Source of the DNA: a bacterium
GTDB taxonomy: Bacteria > Bacteroidota > Bacteroidia > Cytophagales > Cyclobacteriaceae
DNA length: 64,000 nucleotides
Assembly (NCBI GenBank): GCA_024743255.1
Contig: JANSWY010000001.1
Span: forward strand, 489,979 to 553,978
Direction of reading: 5' to 3'
Below, one piece after another: positions 7,971 through 16,526 of the stretch. Under the pieces are notes generated by a model. That model was not told the origin of the DNA and searched no databases. It worked only from the letters and a program-made list of their open reading frames with translations. Made by a program: the position numbers and the translations under genes. How positions within the stretch are numbered: position 1 is the first letter of the stretch; every line of letters starts with the position of its first letter.

Positions 7971-10124
7971 ATGACTAGAATTTTACTAGTAATTAGTTTC
8001 TTAAGTCTAACAATGTTTGATCTTCGAGCACAGGAAACTGTTTACTGGGCAAATGAAGTGATAGATGTTTCTTCTGAGTACTCACCACTTGAGTATTCTG
8101 CTATACAGGCTTTACATAAACCAAATGTGTATCCAGCTGGAGGAGATAACCCGAACGCATGGAGACCAAAATCAGAAGATGCTAAAAGCTTCATTATGGT
8201 TTCGTTTGAGAAAGCAGTACAAGCGAAGCAAATTGCCATTGCCGAATCTGAAAACCCTGGTGCTATCACTAAGGTTGTAGCATATGATCCTGATTACAAC
8301 GAGTATACACTTTTTGAACTGACTCCAAGAAGTATCCCTCTTCAGCAGAGGTTATTAAACCTATTCTTTGAGGATTTAGCATACCCGATTGAAGCAATCA
8401 GAATAGAATTAGATGGATCACAAGTTGAAGGATTTAATGCTATTGATGCTATTGGTATCTCTAATTCAAACCTTCCGATTAACGTCTTAATTGATATCGC
8501 TCAAAACGTAAATCAGGACTTGGAAGTAGAAAAACTAAGCACAAATGTAAACAGTAACTACATCGAGCACTCTCCTTTACTCTCTCCAGATGGTAAAAGG
8601 TTATACTTCAGTAGACAATACCACCCAGGTAATCAGGGTGGCGTTAACGATAATGAAGACATCTGGTACTCTGAGCTGGATCCTGAAACCGGCGAATGGC
8701 TACCTGCTAAAAATATCGGCGCTCCACTAAATAATGAAGGACCAAACTTTATAAGCTCCATAGTTCAGCAAGGTGAAAATACTGTTTTGCTTCTTGGAAA
8801 CAGGTATGAGAAGAAAGGTAGAATGGTATCAGGAGTTTCTATGGCCACAATTGACAAGGATGGTAACATTACACCTCCGGTTAATATTGATATTGAAGAT
8901 GAATACAACTACTCAGCAAATGCTGATTTCTTCCTAACATTTGATACTAAGTACTTGGTATCTGCAGTAGAGAGAGATGATTCTTTTGGAGATAGAGACT
9001 TATACGTATCGTTCCAAAAAAGAGATGGAACATGGTCTGCTCCTAAAAACTTAGGTCAGACAGTTAATACCATTGCGGAAGAAGCGTCACCTTATTTAAG
9101 TGTTGATACTAAAACAATGTACTTCTCTACCTCAGGTTTTAAAGGTTACGGAGGAAAAGACATTTATGTAAGTAAGAGGTTAGATGATAGCTGGACAAAC
9201 TGGTCTCCACCTGAGAACCTCGGAAAAGGTATTAATACAACTGGCGATGATGTTTATTTCAACATCCCAACAACTGGAAAACATGTCTACTTTACCAGAG
9301 GAGATGTAGATGAAGATACCGATATATTCAGTTTCAGAGCTGACGACTTCTACATAACTGAACCAGATCAGCCTTTAATCAACGATACTACTTCGACAAC
9401 TACTACAGTAGTAGCTGTTGTTGAGGATCCAGTTGATACTGTTCAGACTACAGAAGAGCCTATTGCTCAAATCGATACTGTAGAGGTTGTGGAGGAAGTA
9501 ATAATTACGGTAGCAGGTAAAGTGCTTAATGAGAAAACAAAAACTCCAGTAGCAGCAACGGTACTGGTTGAAAGGTTACCTGATGGTGTAGAACTAGGCA
9601 CTGTTTCATCGAATCCTGAAACTGGGGAGTATACATTCCAATTGAAGCCTGGTGCCAGATATGGATTCCTGGCACAAGCTGATGGATACCTGTCAAGAAA
9701 TGAAAATATTGATTTAAATGAAACAAATGGTTCTACAAACATCGGAAGGGATCTATTCTTAACACCAATTGAAACAGGTGTTGTTGTTGAACTAAATAAT
9801 ATCTTCTTTGATTTCGATAAGTCAGTACTTAAGACATCAAGTTATCCGGAATTGGAAAGAATTTTAAAGCTGTTATCTGACCAGAAAGTTGGAAAGGTTC
9901 AAATCTCAGGACATACGGATTCTACTGGTCCTAATGAGTATAACATGAAGTTATCTGAGAGAAGAGCTAAATCTGTTTATGATTACTTCATCCAAAATGG
10001 CATTTCTAAAGATAGACTAATCATGAAATTCTTTGGAGAGGAGCAACCTGCTGTTCCAAACAGCTCATCGGCTAATAAATCTAAGAATAGAAGAGTTGAA
10101 TTTAAGGTTGTTGAAGCTATTTAG
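7971..10124 (+). CDS. OmpA family protein with PD40 repeats
   Basis: A 717-residue exported envelope protein. I place the start at ATG 7971 rather than the in-frame TTG at 7938 because a clean signal peptide (ILLVISFLSLTMF, ending RAQ) begins there. Residues 20-170 form a discoidin-like beta domain (AIQALHKPN motif). Residues about 180-470 contain several WD40/TolB-like PD40 beta-propeller repeats (LSPDGKRLYFSR; ASPYLSVDTKTMYFSTSG). A Thr/Val-rich acidic linker spans 475-525, then a CarboxypepD_reg-like module and a C-terminal OmpA domain (SGHTDSTGPNEYN; NRRVEFKV). Similar architectures occur among envelope and T9SS-associated proteins of Bacteroidota such as PorE, but this one has no visible lipobox. 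Its stop overlaps the convergent downstream gene by 8 bases. Confidence 0.9.
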   Translation: MTRILLVISFLSLTMFDLRAQETVYWANEVIDVSSEYSPLEYSAIQALHKPNVYPAGGDNPNAWRPKSEDAKSFIMVSFEKAVQAKQIAIAESENPGAITKVVAYDPDYNEYTLFELTPRSIPLQQRLLNLFFEDLAYPIEAIRIELDGSQVEGFNAIDAIGISNSNLPINVLIDIAQNVNQDLEVEKLSTNVNSNYIEHSPLLSPDGKRLYFSRQYHPGNQGGVNDNEDIWYSELDPETGEWLPAKNIGAPLNNEGPNFISSIVQQGENTVLLLGNRYEKKGRMVSGVSMATIDKDGNITPPVNIDIEDEYNYSANADFFLTFDTKYLVSAVERDDSFGDRDLYVSFQKRDGTWSAPKNLGQTVNTIAEEASPYLSVDTKTMYFSTSGFKGYGGKDIYVSKRLDDSWTNWSPPENLGKGINTTGDDVYFNIPTTGKHVYFTRGDVDEDTDIFSFRADDFYITEPDQPLINDTTSTTTTVVAVVEDPVDTVQTTEEPIAQIDTVEVVEEVIITVAGKVLNEKTKTPVAATVLVERLPDGVELGTVSSNPETGEYTFQLKPGARYGFLAQADGYLSRNENIDLNETNGSTNIGRDLFLTPIETGVVVELNNIFFDFDKSVLKTSSYPELERILKLLSDQKVGKVQISGHTDSTGPNEYNMKLSERRAKSVYDYFIQNGISKDRLIMKFFGEEQPAVPNSSSANKSKNRRVEFKVVEAI

Positions 10125-10875
10125 AAGCAACAGCTAATTCACCATTAATAAGATCGTATATGCCCTTTATTCTTTTGCTTGGATAAAGGGTATATGCTTT
10201 TCGGAGCTCTATAAGTGCTTTGAAGTAACTTCCGTTATTGTAGTTGATAATTGCACTGTTGTAATATTGCAATCCAGCAAGCTCCTCCAATTTAATTTTA
10301 TTAATTCCTTGCTCTGCAAAGATTCTGTTTAACACGGAGTTATCTGGGATATTTGATTCTTTACTCAGCTGAGCATCAATTACCTCCTTCATTTCTTCGT
10401 CTGACACAACAAATCCATTCAAAGGATCAGTGGATTCAATCATTACATCTCTTTCTTCCAGATGTACCATTAATAAAACATGGTAGTCAAATTCAATTAT
10501 GGAATAATCATATCCCAAATCCTGAAGAAGCATAGCATAAAGCGCGGTACCCGTTAAACAATTATATTTCTTTTCATCACTCAATGTTTCCTCCAGAGAA
10601 GCATACTTTTGATAGCGACCTAACTGTTTCTTGTGCACTAAAGAATACATCTGTCTTAAGAATCTAAGATCACTGGAGGACTTCTGCTGTTTAGTTTGAA
10701 GTCTGTCTAAAAGTAATGTGTAATTCTCCGAAATGGATTGATCTGTAATCTTACCGTCAGTGAAATATAAAATAGGATTGAAATTTTCGTTATTTTGATG
10801 AATAGAAATTTCTTGTGCAACCACTGAGCTGACGGTTATCAAAATAAGGGACCATATGGTGACAATTAATTTCAA
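10117..10875 (-). CDS. Exported transglutaminase-like protein with C-terminal TPR-like region
   Basis: A 252-residue protein with a signal peptide (1-20, VAQ). The only available start is TTG at 10875: the reading frame is closed by a stop six codons upstream, and no in-frame ATG lies before the signal sequence. Residues 104-152 carry the order Cys106 (NCLTGTALYAMLLQDLGY), His132 (YHVLLMV) and Asp150 (ESTDP), the Cys-His-Asp triad of transglutaminase-like cysteine enzymes. Residues 205-250 look like one TPR-type helical hairpin (YYNSAIINYNNGSYFKALIELRKAY). The protein may be an amidase or peptidase acting in the periplasm; a catalytically inactive binding role is possible. It is transcribed alone, convergent with the OmpA-PD40 gene and divergent from the aldehyde dehydrogenase gene. 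A sequence matching a -7 element (TAACTTTG on the minus strand, 10914-10921) lies upstream, without an obvious -33 partner. Confidence 0.72.
   Translation of the reverse strand: MKLIVTIWSLILITVSSVVAQEISIHQNNENFNPILYFTDGKITDQSISENYTLLLDRLQTKQQKSSSDLRFLRQMYSLVHKKQLGRYQKYASLEETLSDEKKYNCLTGTALYAMLLQDLGYDYSIIEFDYHVLLMVHLEERDVMIESTDPLNGFVVSDEEMKEVIDAQLSKESNIPDNSVLNRIFAEQGINKIKLEELAGLQYYNSAIINYNNGSYFKALIELRKAYTLYPSKRIKGIYDLINGELAVASK
10159..10194 (+). terminator. Inverted repeat inside the 3' end of the convergent gene, possible terminator for the OmpA-PD40 transcript
   Basis: Twelve bases at 10159-10170 can pair with 10183-10194 (one G-T pair) around a 12-base loop. It lies 35 bases after the OmpA-PD40 stop but inside the coding region of the transglutaminase-like gene on the other strand. 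There is only a weak T-rich stretch after it, so termination is uncertain. Confidence 0.3.
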
Positions 10876-10891
10876 GCTGGGTGACTTTGTC

Positions 10892-10985
10892 TAATGTTAA
10901 TTTAATGTTAAGTCAAAGTTAACAAAATAAATAACGTAATCCTAATACGCATTGTTTGGTGCTATTAGGTGATTTTTAATGTTAA
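10892..10985. promoter_or_regulatory. Three copies of TAATGTTAA in a divergent intergenic region
   Basis: Exact copies of the 9-base word TAATGTTAA occur at 10892-10900, 10903-10911 and 10977-10985, all in the same orientation, in the 125 bases between the divergent transglutaminase-like and aldehyde dehydrogenase genes. The first two are spaced 11 bases start to start, about one helical turn. This may be a binding site for a regulator acting on both genes. AT-richness makes chance recurrence possible. Confidence 0.4.
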
Positions 10986-11000
10986 TTGTACTTAATCTTA

Positions 11001-12425
11001 ATGGAAACGAACACAATAGATAACATTGACTTAACAAAGCTTTTCGATAAGCAGCGTAAGAGAAGCCATGAATTGCGAACTGAATCGATAAAGAAGAGGA
11101 AGGAAAGGCTTAGAAAGTTAAAAAAGTGGGTTCTGGATAATCGTAGTAAGATTCAGGAAGCGCTTTATAAGGACTTTAAGAAGCCTCATTCAGAAACAGA
11201 TCTTACTGAGATTGCCACAATTTTGCTCGAAATCAACCACAACCTAAGCAAGGTGGATGAATGGGCAAGAAATGAACGTGTGGATGGTCATATTACATTT
11301 CTAGGTTCAAAAGCGTATGTCCAATATGAGCCAAAAGGTGTTTGTTTGATAATAGCTCCTTGGAATTATCCCTTCCAATTAATGTTGAACCCATTGATTT
11401 CAGCAATTGCAGCAGGAAACACGGCGATATTAAAACCATCAGAAATAACTACCAATAATGCAGCATTGGTTTCAGAAATGGTCAATGAACTATTTGATGA
11501 ATCGGAGGTTGCTGTAATAGAGGGAGGTGTTCAGGTTACTACTGACCTTCTTGAATTACCTTTTGATCATATCTTTTTTACTGGTAGCCCTAATGTAGGT
11601 AAAATAATAATGCAGGCAGCTGCAAAGAACCTAACCTCCGTGACATTGGAACTTGGAGGTAAGTCTCCAGTAATAGTTGATGAATCTGCTAATTTGAAAG
11701 ATGCGGCTAGTAGAATAGCTTGGGGCAAACTTCTTAACAATGGACAGACTTGTGTAGCTCCAGATTATATGTTGGTTCATTCCAGTATCAAGGATAAACT
11801 TGTGGATGCTATTAAGGAGGAAATGATTAAACAATTTGGAGAAGGTGTTGATGACTTCCAGAAATCTGATAGCTATGCAAGAATTGTTAATGACAGACAT
11901 TATGAACGACTAAGTTCGATCATAGAAGATTCCATAAACCAGGGATTTGACATTTTATATGGAGGCAAGACCAATTCTGATGACAGGTTCATCTCTCCTA
12001 CCATTATCGATGGTTTTGATGGAAGGTTGGCAGAAGATGAATTATTTGGACCTGTAATGGGTCTTAAAACTTTCGACAACCTGGACGAGGTAGTTGAAAT
12101 AGTCAATTCGAAACCAAAACCTCTTTCGTTATATGTTTTTTCAAGGAGGAAGAAGAACAAAAAGTTTCTTTTAGACAGGTTGTCTGCCGGCACTGTTGCA
12201 ATAAATGACACTGTTCAGCAGCAATCTCATCCAAATCTTCCTTTCGGTGGCGTTAATAACTCAGGTATTGGAAAGTCACATGGAAAATATGGTTTCCTGG
12301 CATTCTCTAATGAGAAAGCTGTATTGGTACAAAGATCAGGGCTTACCAATATCAGTATGTTGAGACCTCCGTATGGAAAAGCAAAAAAAATCATAGACCT
12401 ATTTATTAACTTAATTTTAAAATAG
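11001..12425 (+). CDS. Aldehyde dehydrogenase family protein (class 3-like)
   Basis: A 474-residue NAD(P)-dependent aldehyde dehydrogenase, oxidising aldehydes to acids. I choose ATG 11001 over the in-frame TTG at 10986. The catalytic residues are present: general base Glu217 in TLELGGKSP and nucleophile Cys251 in NNGQTCVAPDY. The cofactor-binding motif FTGSPNVGK is present, as is the APWNYPF motif typical of the class 3 (fatty aldehyde) branch. Length fits that branch. The last 20 residues (ending KKIIDLFINLILK) are hydrophobic and may form a membrane-associating helix like that of fatty aldehyde dehydrogenases, suggesting medium- or long-chain aldehydes as substrate; this is inference. It stands 46 bases before the small lipoprotein gene. 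Confidence 0.92.
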   Translation: METNTIDNIDLTKLFDKQRKRSHELRTESIKKRKERLRKLKKWVLDNRSKIQEALYKDFKKPHSETDLTEIATILLEINHNLSKVDEWARNERVDGHITFLGSKAYVQYEPKGVCLIIAPWNYPFQLMLNPLISAIAAGNTAILKPSEITTNNAALVSEMVNELFDESEVAVIEGGVQVTTDLLELPFDHIFFTGSPNVGKIIMQAAAKNLTSVTLELGGKSPVIVDESANLKDAASRIAWGKLLNNGQTCVAPDYMLVHSSIKDKLVDAIKEEMIKQFGEGVDDFQKSDSYARIVNDRHYERLSSIIEDSINQGFDILYGGKTNSDDRFISPTIIDGFDGRLAEDELFGPVMGLKTFDNLDEVVEIVNSKPKPLSLYVFSRRKKNKKFLLDRLSAGTVAINDTVQQQSHPNLPFGGVNNSGIGKSHGKYGFLAFSNEKAVLVQRSGLTNISMLRPPYGKAKKIIDLFINLILK

Positions 12426-12471
12426 AATCGAAAGGTTATTTTTGTCTAAAATCCGAATGATTAGAAATAAC

Positions 12472-12873
12472 ATGAGAAAATACTTGCTAACCTTACTTGT
12501 TGCTGCAACCGTATTTGGTTGTTCGTCTACCTCAAATGAGCTACCTACTTCTATGTTAGGAGAATGGAATGCAAAATGGGAAACATTCGCGGAATCCTAT
12601 CCTGATGTTACCGATGTGAAGTCTTTTACGATGGATGGCAAATGGACTTTTGACGAGAAGGGCGATATCACTGTGGCTGCTTATGGATTTGAGGGGTGTA
12701 TTTTTGGAGAGGATACCATTATTCATACTCAGAAATGGAAAGTAGCCAATGATACCTTAAGTCTGATTAATGATGATCAGATTCATGGAATGACCTATAA
12801 AATCGTGTCGCAAGAAGAGGATAAGATTAAGCTTCAGTTAATGAAGGATATTTTTGTGCACTTAGAAAAATAA
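12472..12873 (+). CDS. Small lipoprotein, lipocalin-like size, function unknown
   Basis: A 133-residue predicted lipoprotein: ATG 12472 opens a short signal peptide (MRKYLLTLLVAAT) with the lipobox VFGC, so Cys18 would be lipidated. ATG 12457 is an alternative that only lengthens the n-region. The mature part contains MLGEWNAKWETF, WTFDEKGDITV, KWKVANDTLSLIN and DKIKLQLM, a pattern of repeated beta strands with Trp-bearing turns that resembles small lipocalin-type Bacteroidota lipoproteins. No conserved catalytic residues are visible. It lies between the aldehyde dehydrogenase and AsmA-like genes on the same strand, with 68 bases before the latter. Confidence 0.75.
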   Translation: MRKYLLTLLVAATVFGCSSTSNELPTSMLGEWNAKWETFAESYPDVTDVKSFTMDGKWTFDEKGDITVAAYGFEGCIFGEDTIIHTQKWKVANDTLSLINDDQIHGMTYKIVSQEEDKIKLQLMKDIFVHLEK

Positions 12874-12941
12874 GTGCCTATATTAACGTTTAGGGAGATA
12901 GAGGCGAATAATTTTTAAACCACACAAACTCATCAGTTGCC

Positions 12942-15614
12942 ATGAAAAAGTTCCTAATTATAGTAGTCATACTCTTTGTAGTAGTCTTAGGTGCTGCAGC
13001 ACTTATTCCTGTTATTTTCAAAGATGATATTACTGCCGCCATTGATAAAGAAATAGATCACACTGTAAGAGCGACAGTTTATTACGATACAGACCACCTT
13101 GAGCTTACACTTTTCAAGAACTTCCCAAACATTACAGTTGGGATGAGCGACTTTGGTGTGATTGGTGTTGATGAGTTTGAAGAAGACACCTTGGTTTCTG
13201 TTGGATCATTTCAGGTTGTTTTAGATATAATGTCTGTAATTTCCGGTGACCAAATCAAGATCAAAGGAATTACTTTAAATGAGCCTGATATCCATATCAT
13301 TGTTCTGGAAGACGGAACTGCTAATTATGATATCGCAAAAGAAACAGGTGCAACAACTGAAGAAGTTGCTTCTGATGAGCCTTCCGCTCCAATTTCTATT
13401 GGTATTGATAACTGGAGTATAAACAATGCGAGGTTTGTCTACTATGATCTTTCTCTGCCTTTCTACACCACCATAGATGGATTAAATCATTCCGGTAGTG
13501 GTGATTTTGAGCAGGATGTGTTTGATATGGTTACTACCACAACCATTGATGAATTTGGTTTAAGTTATGATAATGTCGAGTATCTGAGCAACAAAACTAT
13601 TAGCGCAGATATCACCATGTCGATGGACCTGGTTAATTCGACCTATACCTTCAAGGAGAATCTTGTTAAACTCAATGATTTCCCATTAGCATTTGAAGGC
13701 TTCATTGCAATGCCATCAGAGGATATAGATATGGATATCAAATTCTCAGGTCAGGAAATAAGCCTAACAAGTATTCTTTCTCTAATTCCAGGTGTATATC
13801 AGGAATATACAACGGGATTGAAAGCTTCAGGTAATGTGGCGTTTGACGGATCGGTTGCGGGTACATACAATGCAGAATCTATGCCAGTAGTAAAAACATC
13901 GCTATCTGTATCGGATGGTTCAATTGAGTACACTGATGTACCTTTCCCACTAGAAGCTGTGAATATGGATGCCGTATTTGAATATCCATCGGCTGATTTA
14001 AGAGAGACCTCATTCGTTGTAAACAATTTCTCTATGTTACTAGACGGTGAGAAGACAACAGCTTCATTAATTTTTAAAGACCTTGAAGATTACTACTGGA
14101 AACTAAATGCTGAAACACATTTAGACCTTGGGAAACTTACCAAGGTAGTGCCTTTAGAGGAAGGAATGACATTAGAAGGAAAGATTAACGGAACCTTAAT
14201 TACAGAAGGAAGAATGTCTGCAGTAGACGCAGAAGAGTACGATAAACTACCAACCAGTGGAAGCTTGGCAATAAATGATTTTAAGTTTGTAAGTCCTGAT
14301 TTACCACAAGGATTTTCCATTTCTGAAAGTAGTATGACTTTCGATCCTAAAGCTTTGAAACTAGCTAGTTTTAATGCGGATATCGGAGACTCTGATATGT
14401 CTGCAAACGGGATGATCACTAATTATCTTGGATACGCCTTACAACCAGATGAAGTATTGGTGGGGACACTTGATTTCTCTTCCAAGAAAATGGACTTAAA
14501 TCAGTTCATGGTAGAATCGGATGAAGAGGTTGTTGTTGATAGCGCAGCAACAGCGGCGGATACAGTTCCAATGGCTATTGTTGTAATCCCAAAAAACATC
14601 GATTTCACACTCAATTCCTCACTGGATGAAATCATATATGATAACCTGACTTTGACTAATGCGAAAGGAGCACTTCTTGTTAAAAACGGAGAAGTGATTA
14701 TGGACGGTCTTAATTTTAATATGTTGGATGGTACATTCACGATGGATGGGGCATACAGCACTGTGAATCCTGAAGTTCCTACATTCGATTTCAAGTTGGG
14801 AATAAAAGAACTTTCAATTGCTCAGGCATATAAAGCATTTAGTACTGTTCAGGTATTAGCTCCTGTTGCAGAGAAAATGACTGGTAAATTCTCAACTGAT
14901 TTCTCTATTGGAGGAGTTTTAGGAGAGGATATGATGCCACTATATGACCAATTAACTGGTGATGGTTTATTAAATATTGCTTCTGCTGCTGTGGCTGATA
15001 TGAAACTACTTTCAGCAGTTTCTTCTGTCAGTAACCTGAGTCAGAAAGATGGCCAGTTACAGCTAAACGATGTATTAATGTTTGCGGAAATAAAAGAAGG
15101 CAGAGTGCATCTAAAACCATTTGATGTGAGCCTTGGAGGCTATAAGACTAATATTTCAGGGAGCAACGGAATTGACGGCTCCTTAAATTATGACCTCAAA
15201 ATGGATGTCCCTAATGGAGCAGTGGGGCAAGCAGTTACAAACGCGATATCTTCATTTGCTGGTAAGACTTTTGCTGCCAACAATTCTGATTTGGTAATGA
15301 GGTTTAACGTGGGAGGAGTTTATGATGACCCTAAGGTGAGATTAGCCGGTATCGAAACTAAAGAAGGTACATCTATCGGGTCTTCTGTAAAAGCTGAAGT
15401 TACTGAAGTGATTGACGAGAAAAAGGCTGAGATAGCCGAGGAAGTAAATGCCGCGAAGGATAGCTTGGTCAATCAGGGTAAAGAAATAGTTAGTGATGCT
15501 ACAGAGGATGTGAAAGACGAAATAAAGGATGCCACTAAGGATGAAATAGACAAAGCAAAAGACAAATTAAAAGGGCTCCTTGGTAAGAAGAAAAAGAAGA
15601 AGAAGGACAACTAG
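12942..15614 (+). CDS. AsmA-like protein with Lys/Glu-rich C-terminal tail
   Basis: An 890-residue protein of the AsmA/TamB-like group, which bridges inner and outer membrane and is linked to outer-membrane lipid transport. Residues 5-24 are the single N-terminal membrane anchor; most of the rest is long repetitive beta structure with AsmA-typical stretches (IKIKGITLNEPDIHIIVLEDGTANYDI near 108-134; the C-terminal LTGDGLLNIASAAVADMKLLSA region near 676-697). From about 815 the character changes to a charged helical tail rich in Lys, Glu, Asp and Ala (VDEKKAEIAEEV; VKDEIKDATKDEI) ending in seven lysines and DN. This tail resembles LEA-type or apolipoprotein-like amphipathic helices and is not usual for AsmA. 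Its stop overlaps the stop of the convergent gene by four bases. Confidence 0.87.
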   Translation: MKKFLIIVVILFVVVLGAAALIPVIFKDDITAAIDKEIDHTVRATVYYDTDHLELTLFKNFPNITVGMSDFGVIGVDEFEEDTLVSVGSFQVVLDIMSVISGDQIKIKGITLNEPDIHIIVLEDGTANYDIAKETGATTEEVASDEPSAPISIGIDNWSINNARFVYYDLSLPFYTTIDGLNHSGSGDFEQDVFDMVTTTTIDEFGLSYDNVEYLSNKTISADITMSMDLVNSTYTFKENLVKLNDFPLAFEGFIAMPSEDIDMDIKFSGQEISLTSILSLIPGVYQEYTTGLKASGNVAFDGSVAGTYNAESMPVVKTSLSVSDGSIEYTDVPFPLEAVNMDAVFEYPSADLRETSFVVNNFSMLLDGEKTTASLIFKDLEDYYWKLNAETHLDLGKLTKVVPLEEGMTLEGKINGTLITEGRMSAVDAEEYDKLPTSGSLAINDFKFVSPDLPQGFSISESSMTFDPKALKLASFNADIGDSDMSANGMITNYLGYALQPDEVLVGTLDFSSKKMDLNQFMVESDEEVVVDSAATAADTVPMAIVVIPKNIDFTLNSSLDEIIYDNLTLTNAKGALLVKNGEVIMDGLNFNMLDGTFTMDGAYSTVNPEVPTFDFKLGIKELSIAQAYKAFSTVQVLAPVAEKMTGKFSTDFSIGGVLGEDMMPLYDQLTGDGLLNIASAAVADMKLLSAVSSVSNLSQKDGQLQLNDVLMFAEIKEGRVHLKPFDVSLGGYKTNISGSNGIDGSLNYDLKMDVPNGAVGQAVTNAISSFAGKTFAANNSDLVMRFNVGGVYDDPKVRLAGIETKEGTSIGSSVKAEVTEVIDEKKAEIAEEVNAAKDSLVNQGKEIVSDATEDVKDEIKDATKDEIDKAKDKLKGLLGKKKKKKKDN

Positions 15615-15625
15615 AGTCCTTCTTC
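15587..15625 (-). terminator. Intrinsic terminator of the minus-strand operon, encoded in the AsmA-like gene's lysine tail
   Basis: GAAGAAGGAC (15599-15608) and GTCCTTCTTC (15616-15625) form a perfect 10-base stem with a 7-base loop that contains both convergent stop codons. Read on the minus strand the stem is followed by a T-rich tract (complement of the lysine codons), as expected of a terminator for the reductase gene and the operon behind it. Confidence 0.55.
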
Positions 15626-16519
15626 CAATTGCTTTGCTAATATGGCAATTCCTTCATCGAATGATCTTGGGTTATATCCCAATTCTCTGTTTGCTTTGTC
15701 CAATATGAAACCAGTCTTTGGTGGTCTTTTTGCGGGCTGTGAAAAAATGGACCCATCAACTTCTGTCATTGTAGACATGTCCAGTTTAAAGAAATTTGCG
15801 GTTTTCACAGCCATTTCATAAGGATTCAAAAAGTCTTTTCCTGAAATGTTGTAGATGCCTGTGGCTCGCTTTTTCAGAATTAGGTAACAACCCATGGCCA
15901 GATCTTCGGCAAGTGTAGGGGTTCTCCATTGGTCATTTACCACCTTAATCTCTTTCTTGTTTTCAAGAGAATTTTTTACCCAAAGAATGATATTTGACCT
16001 GGACATATCATGCGCAATACCATAGACTAACACTGTTCTTGCGATTGCCCAACTAATGTCGCTTTCCGTAATTAGATTTTCAGCGGCGAGCTTACTTTCA
16101 CCATAGTAGCTTACAGGTTTTGCTATATCTTCCTCCGAATATGGGCCGTTTTCTCCATCAAATATGAAGTCTGTAGATAAATGGAGAAAAAATGAGTTGG
16201 ATTCTCTGCAAGCTTCCACAAGATGTGAAACCGCTTCTACATTCAGTTTCCAACAATTCTCCTTTTCAGATTCACACTGATCAACATTGGTCATTGCTGC
16301 CGTGTTAATCACGAAATCAGGATTTGTTCTGGAAAAAACTGATTTGATTTCAACCGGAGATGTAATGTCCATAGGATAATAATCAAATTCATTTTTTCCA
16401 ACAGGGTATCGATTATTACCATTTGATGTGGCGATTAATGTTACATCCTGCATTGGAGCCATTAAGTCAATTAGCTTCTGACCTAATAACCCGTTAGAAC
16501 CTGTAATTAGAACTTTCAC
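15611..16519 (-). CDS. SDR family NAD(P)-dependent reductase, RmlD-like
   Basis: A 302-residue Rossmann-fold enzyme of the extended short-chain dehydrogenase type most like dTDP-4-dehydrorhamnose reductase (RmlD/RfbD). The nucleotide-binding motif TGSNGLLGQ starts at residue 6, and the active-site YxxxK is in YYGESKLAAE. The Asn-rich AAMTNVDQCE region matches RmlD. The start is GTG at 16519, seven bases after the cyclophilin stop; a longer frame to 16579 would run back into that gene and add a non-homologous N-terminus. No other rhamnose-pathway genes are nearby, so the true substrate may be a different nucleotide sugar. It is the last gene of the minus-strand run and ends at a terminator hairpin. 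Confidence 0.83.
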   Translation of the reverse strand: MKVLITGSNGLLGQKLIDLMAPMQDVTLIATSNGNNRYPVGKNEFDYYPMDITSPVEIKSVFSRTNPDFVINTAAMTNVDQCESEKENCWKLNVEAVSHLVEACRESNSFFLHLSTDFIFDGENGPYSEEDIAKPVSYYGESKLAAENLITESDISWAIARTVLVYGIAHDMSRSNIILWVKNSLENKKEIKVVNDQWRTPTLAEDLAMGCYLILKKRATGIYNISGKDFLNPYEMAVKTANFFKLDMSTMTEVDGSIFSQPAKRPPKTGFILDKANRELGYNPRSFDEGIAILAKQLEEGL

Positions 16520-16526
16520 TGTGGAA

